Below are positions 11,389 through 11,389 of a stretch of 11,389 bases of DNA, piece after piece. A model generated the notes under the pieces. The model saw nothing but the letters and a program-made list of their open reading frames with translations. It had not been told where the DNA came from and searched no databases. The stretch is from Deinococcus murrayi DSM 11303 (GTDB taxonomy: Bacteria; Deinococcota; Deinococci; Deinococcales; Deinococcaceae). The DNA is taken from NCBI RefSeq assembly GCF_000482805.1, contig NZ_AXWT01000040.1, forward strand, positions 1 through 11,389. Direction: 5' to 3'. The position numbers and the translations under genes were made by a program. Positions within the stretch are counted from its first letter, which is position 1, and each line of letters opens with the position of its first letter.

Positions 11389-11389
11389 T

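Overview
The window reads as chromosomal DNA of a Deinococcus species. It is GC-rich throughout. Its amylosucrase looks close to the Deinococcus enzymes as I remember them, its ProRS is the archaeal/eukaryal type that Thermus and Deinococcus use, and several start codons lie 6-8 bases after a TAnnnT box, the leaderless-promoter layout well known in Deinococcus. I see no insertion sequence, phage gene, CRISPR array, tRNA or rRNA.

Layout. The left end holds the last codons of a plus-strand gene (2-34), then a minus-strand lipoprotein (57-617) divergent from an exported alpha/beta-hydrolase (741-1709). Two small plus-strand proteins follow: a doubtful 59-aa ORF (1767-1946) and a convincing 77-aa hydrophilic protein (2076-2309). 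A perfect 18-bp hairpin (2326-2374) separates them from the convergent leuS (2388-4862). Upstream of leuS is a compact leader (4885-4991) with a promoter, a 13-codon ORF, an 11-bp antiterminator and a terminator ending in six U. Then come a DUF1345 membrane protein and a GNAT acetyltransferase translationally coupled by a GTGA overlap (5020-6128), a terminator, and proS (6203-7699).

proS is divergent from a DUF2171 gene (7832-8095), which ends in a terminator, and then amylosucrase (8188-10107). A 236-bp gap leads to a second leader: a 23-codon ORF with an ideal ribosome binding site (10344-10415) before a TTG-started GNAT protein (10463-11284). A GGTCACC/GGTGACC/GGTCACC triplet there can fold in two exclusive ways, one of which hides the GNAT ribosome binding site. 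A bidirectional terminator and the tail of a convergent minus-strand gene close the window.

The genes are mostly single transcription units with unrelated jobs: two aminoacyl-tRNA synthetases, sucrose/alpha-glucan metabolism, acetyltransferases and envelope proteins. No new multi-gene system is visible. The most interesting content is regulatory: two leaders, each with a short ORF whose coding sequence is one arm of a pair of competing RNA hairpins.
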